NCBI GenBank assembly: GCA_964555935.1
Contig: CAZKUN010000139.1
Span: forward strand, 1-24,226
DNA: 24,226 nucleotides
DNA from: CAZKUN01 sp964555935
GTDB lineage: Bacteria; Armatimonadota; Zipacnadia; Zipacnadales; VGFC01
Direction: 5' to 3'
The stretch's first letter is position 1; each line of letters starts with the position of its first letter. The translations under genes were made by a program, and so were the position numbers. Shown here one piece after another: positions 22,634 through 24,226 of this stretch. The notes beneath the pieces were generated by a model. The model was not told the origin of the DNA, did no database searches, and saw nothing but the letters and a program-made list of their open reading frames with translations.

Positions 22634-22645
22634 CGGCAGACGGCT

Positions 22646-22663
22646 GCGGGCAAGAATGCCCGC
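22646..22663. repeat. Palindrome between transporter and ABC-2 permease
   Basis: GCGGGCA (22646-22652), loop AGAA, TGCCCGC (22657-22663), a perfect 7-bp stem. GACGGC (22640-22645) abuts it and GCCACGG follows. It lies in the 60-bp gap upstream of the transporter start. No T-tract on either strand. Confidence 0.6.
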
Positions 22664-22693
22664 GCCACGGTGAGGTCCTCATTCGGGGTCATC

Positions 22694-24226
22694 CTAGCTG
22701 CCACCACGATTCTCGTGGAGGACGAGATCGAACTTGCGCAAGGCAATCCACCACGATGCGATGGCGATGGCGCCATGAACGGCGAGCGATGTCCCCCAGA
22801 TCGCGTACGCAATGCGGGCCGGGAAGTATACGCCGACGCCCGTTGGGTCTGGCATGTCGAAGACCAGGCAGCGGTAGGAGACAAGCAGCGGTGACATCGG
22901 CAGCAGCACCCGGTGCGAGACGAAGTGATTCATCATGGCGAGAGCGAGGCTGAGCATCACCGGCACAAACAGCAGCGCCCACAGAGCCAGGATGGCCTGC
23001 GTGCTGCGCTTGCACCAGAGCGATACGACCGCGCCAAATCCGCTGTAGGCGGCGACGTAGACGACGCCGCTGATCCAGAGCAGCACCAGGCTCGTGACCG
23101 TCAGGGAGCCCCAGATGTAGAAGATCGAGACGAATAGCGCGCCGAAGAGCAGGAGCAGACCTATCTCCGTCGAGCGCGCCTTGAGCTTGCCCCAGACGAT
23201 GTCGACGGCGGTCAGGTTCGTCATCCGCAGGGCGTTGAGCGTGCCCCCCTCGCGCTCCGCTGTGATGATCGTCGGCGTCACCATGCAGATGTAGGCCAAC
23301 ATCAGCCCTATCCACGCCATCGCCGCGAAGCTTGGGAAGAAGTCTCGGCGCGTCGCGAGATCGGGATCGACCCCAATGGGCGCGCCGACGATGAGCACGG
23401 GCAGGATCCACCCAAATAGCGCGAAGTGCCAGGCAGCGTCGCGCTTCTTCACGATCGCGAGGACCTCGACGGGGTTCTTGATCCGCTCAGAATGCCGCTG
23501 CCAGGGCGATTTCTCGCCCCGGCGCACGCGAGCGCGACGACGCGCGTCCTTGGGTGGCGCCACGCCAGGGGGCAGCGGCGCCGCGCCGGCGTCGCGATCG
23601 GCCCGCGCGCGTCGCTGCGCCTGAGTGCGCTCAGCAACACGAGTCGGCTCGAGCCAGGCGGCCGTGCCCCACGCGCCGCGAAGGCAGTGGATCGTCAGGG
23701 CGATCGGCACGCCGAGCCAGAACCAGGGCGTCATGCCGATCCAATCCCAGACATCCGTCCACACGAACCCCGCGGGGAACGAGATGACCTGGCAAACCCA
23801 GAAGACAACCTGATTGCTTGTCTGGGTCGCATTCAGCAGCGACCTGAGCATGTAGACGCCCATGGCGCCACCGGATGCGATTGCCAGCCCAACAGCCGGC
23901 CATATCAGCATGTCCCGGAAAGCGGAGCGCATTGCCTCCGCGCGCGTGGAACTGCGCACCGACCTACCGATCCCGACGGCGGCGAAAGGCAGACAGTAGA
24001 GCACGGCGGCGCCGATGATGGGGACTGAGAATCCCATGCTCGGGCCGCCCGCGAGATCGCCCAGCAGCAAGAATGGGAATATCGAGACCGCGAGGACAAA
24101 CGCCGCGGCCACCGCGGCGAGGAACTTGCCAAGCACAAGCGCGCGCGGGCGCAAGGCCGTCAGCTCCAGCATCTCCAACGTGCCGTCTTCCCGCTCGCCG
24201 GCTACCATATCAGCCGTCAGAACAGG
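22694..24226 (-). CDS. ABC-2 type transport permease, internally duplicated, 5' end outside window
   Basis: At least 510 residues; the frame continues through the right edge (PVLTAD precedes the Met at 24208), so that Met is probably internal and the N-terminus is missing. The ABC-2 signature occurs twice: AGEREDGTLEMLELTALRPRALVLGKF near residues 8-35 of the visible part and TAEREGGTLNALRMTNLTAVDIVWGKLK near 325-352. Each is followed by about five or six hydrophobic spans, with a charged, Arg-rich cytoplasmic linker between them (RTQAQRRARADRDAG ... RARVRRGEK). Membrane half of an exporter; the partner ATPase was not seen and may lie to the right. Stop at 22694-22696. Confidence 0.85.
   Translation of the reverse strand, partial: PVLTADMVAGEREDGTLEMLELTALRPRALVLGKFLAAVAAAFVLAVSIFPFLLLGDLAGGPSMGFSVPIIGAAVLYCLPFAAVGIGRSVRSSTRAEAMRSAFRDMLIWPAVGLAIASGGAMGVYMLRSLLNATQTSNQVVFWVCQVISFPAGFVWTDVWDWIGMTPWFWLGVPIALTIHCLRGAWGTAAWLEPTRVAERTQAQRRARADRDAGAAPLPPGVAPPKDARRRARVRRGEKSPWQRHSERIKNPVEVLAIVKKRDAAWHFALFGWILPVLIVGAPIGVDPDLATRRDFFPSFAAMAWIGLMLAYICMVTPTIITAEREGGTLNALRMTNLTAVDIVWGKLKARSTEIGLLLLFGALFVSIFYIWGSLTVTSLVLLWISGVVYVAAYSGFGAVVSLWCKRSTQAILALWALLFVPVMLSLALAMMNHFVSHRVLLPMSPLLVSYRCLVFDMPDPTGVGVYFPARIAYAIWGTSLAVHGAIAIASWWIALRKFDLVLHENRGGS

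Overview
This is a GC-rich bacterial chromosome segment (third codon positions strongly G/C) with mostly single-copy housekeeping genes and a few accessory carbohydrate-related genes. There are no rRNA genes, phage genes, transposases or CRISPR arrays. The order der-plsY-gpsA-HU resembles the der/gpsA/HU neighbourhood of Firmicutes-like bacteria. Large discoidin-domain secreted proteins, several non-HemE URO-D-family proteins, a ~420-residue LeuC and short palindromic intergenic repeats would suit an uncultivated member of Armatimonadota or a similar lineage (Poribacteria, Hydrogenedentota). That placement is inference and weak.

Layout. 1-2013 (-): N-terminal two-thirds or so of a secreted discoidin plus beta-propeller protein (HZS-alpha/PD40-like), running off the left edge. 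It is divergent from 2152-5196 (+), a 1014-residue secreted multidomain protein with discoidin domains around an alpha-barrel glycosidase-like core. A URO-D-family gene follows 6 bp later (5203-6363). miaB (6440-7750) has its own promoter. Next come a second URO-D-family gene (7841-8905), leuC-leuD (8996-10821) ending in a strong terminator hairpin, and der (10944-12332), plsY (12470-13114) and gpsA (13111-14142). An HU gene (14238-14531) is driven by a promoter inside the end of gpsA, and is followed by tRNA-Pro(GGG) (14579-14656) with its terminator. Then: a class III aminotransferase (14762-16036), a polysaccharide-deacetylase lipoprotein (16086-17156), a membrane-anchored TIM-barrel-like protein (17243-19480) and a SAM methyltransferase (19497-20330). 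After a structured RNA locus (20363-20595) come an ornithine cyclodeaminase-family gene (20691-21716), convergent with an EamA transporter (21713-22633, -), and an ABC-2 permease (22694-24226, -) running off the right edge.

Most interesting points. (1) At 20327-20595 a near-consensus promoter drives a compact RNA that folds as a three-way junction and ends in a strong terminator. It carries a perfect 11-nt Shine-Dalgarno sequence followed 9 nt after its GGAGG core by a 17-codon ORF. SD and start codon both lie inside one helix, and the opposing strand mimics the 16S rRNA 3' end. (2) A 24-bp REP-like palindromic element occurs three times: twice as an inverted pair after miaB (supplying the miaB stop codon), and once inside a coding sequence as exactly eight in-frame codons. 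(3) Other intergenic gaps each hold a different short palindrome, usually close to a GACGGC motif, which suggests a set of modular palindromic repeat families. (4) Smaller points are the Der G4 motif NKME, an internally duplicated ABC-2 permease, and two URO-D-like proteins that do not look like HemE.

How the genes work together: plsY and gpsA (overlapping by 4 bp) supply adjacent steps of glycerol-phosphate/phosphatidate synthesis, and leuC/leuD form one isomerase. The deacetylase lipoprotein, the membrane TIM-barrel-like protein and perhaps the methyltransferase form a likely envelope or polysaccharide gene set. The two large secreted proteins at the left edge look like a divergent pair for extracellular glycan handling.
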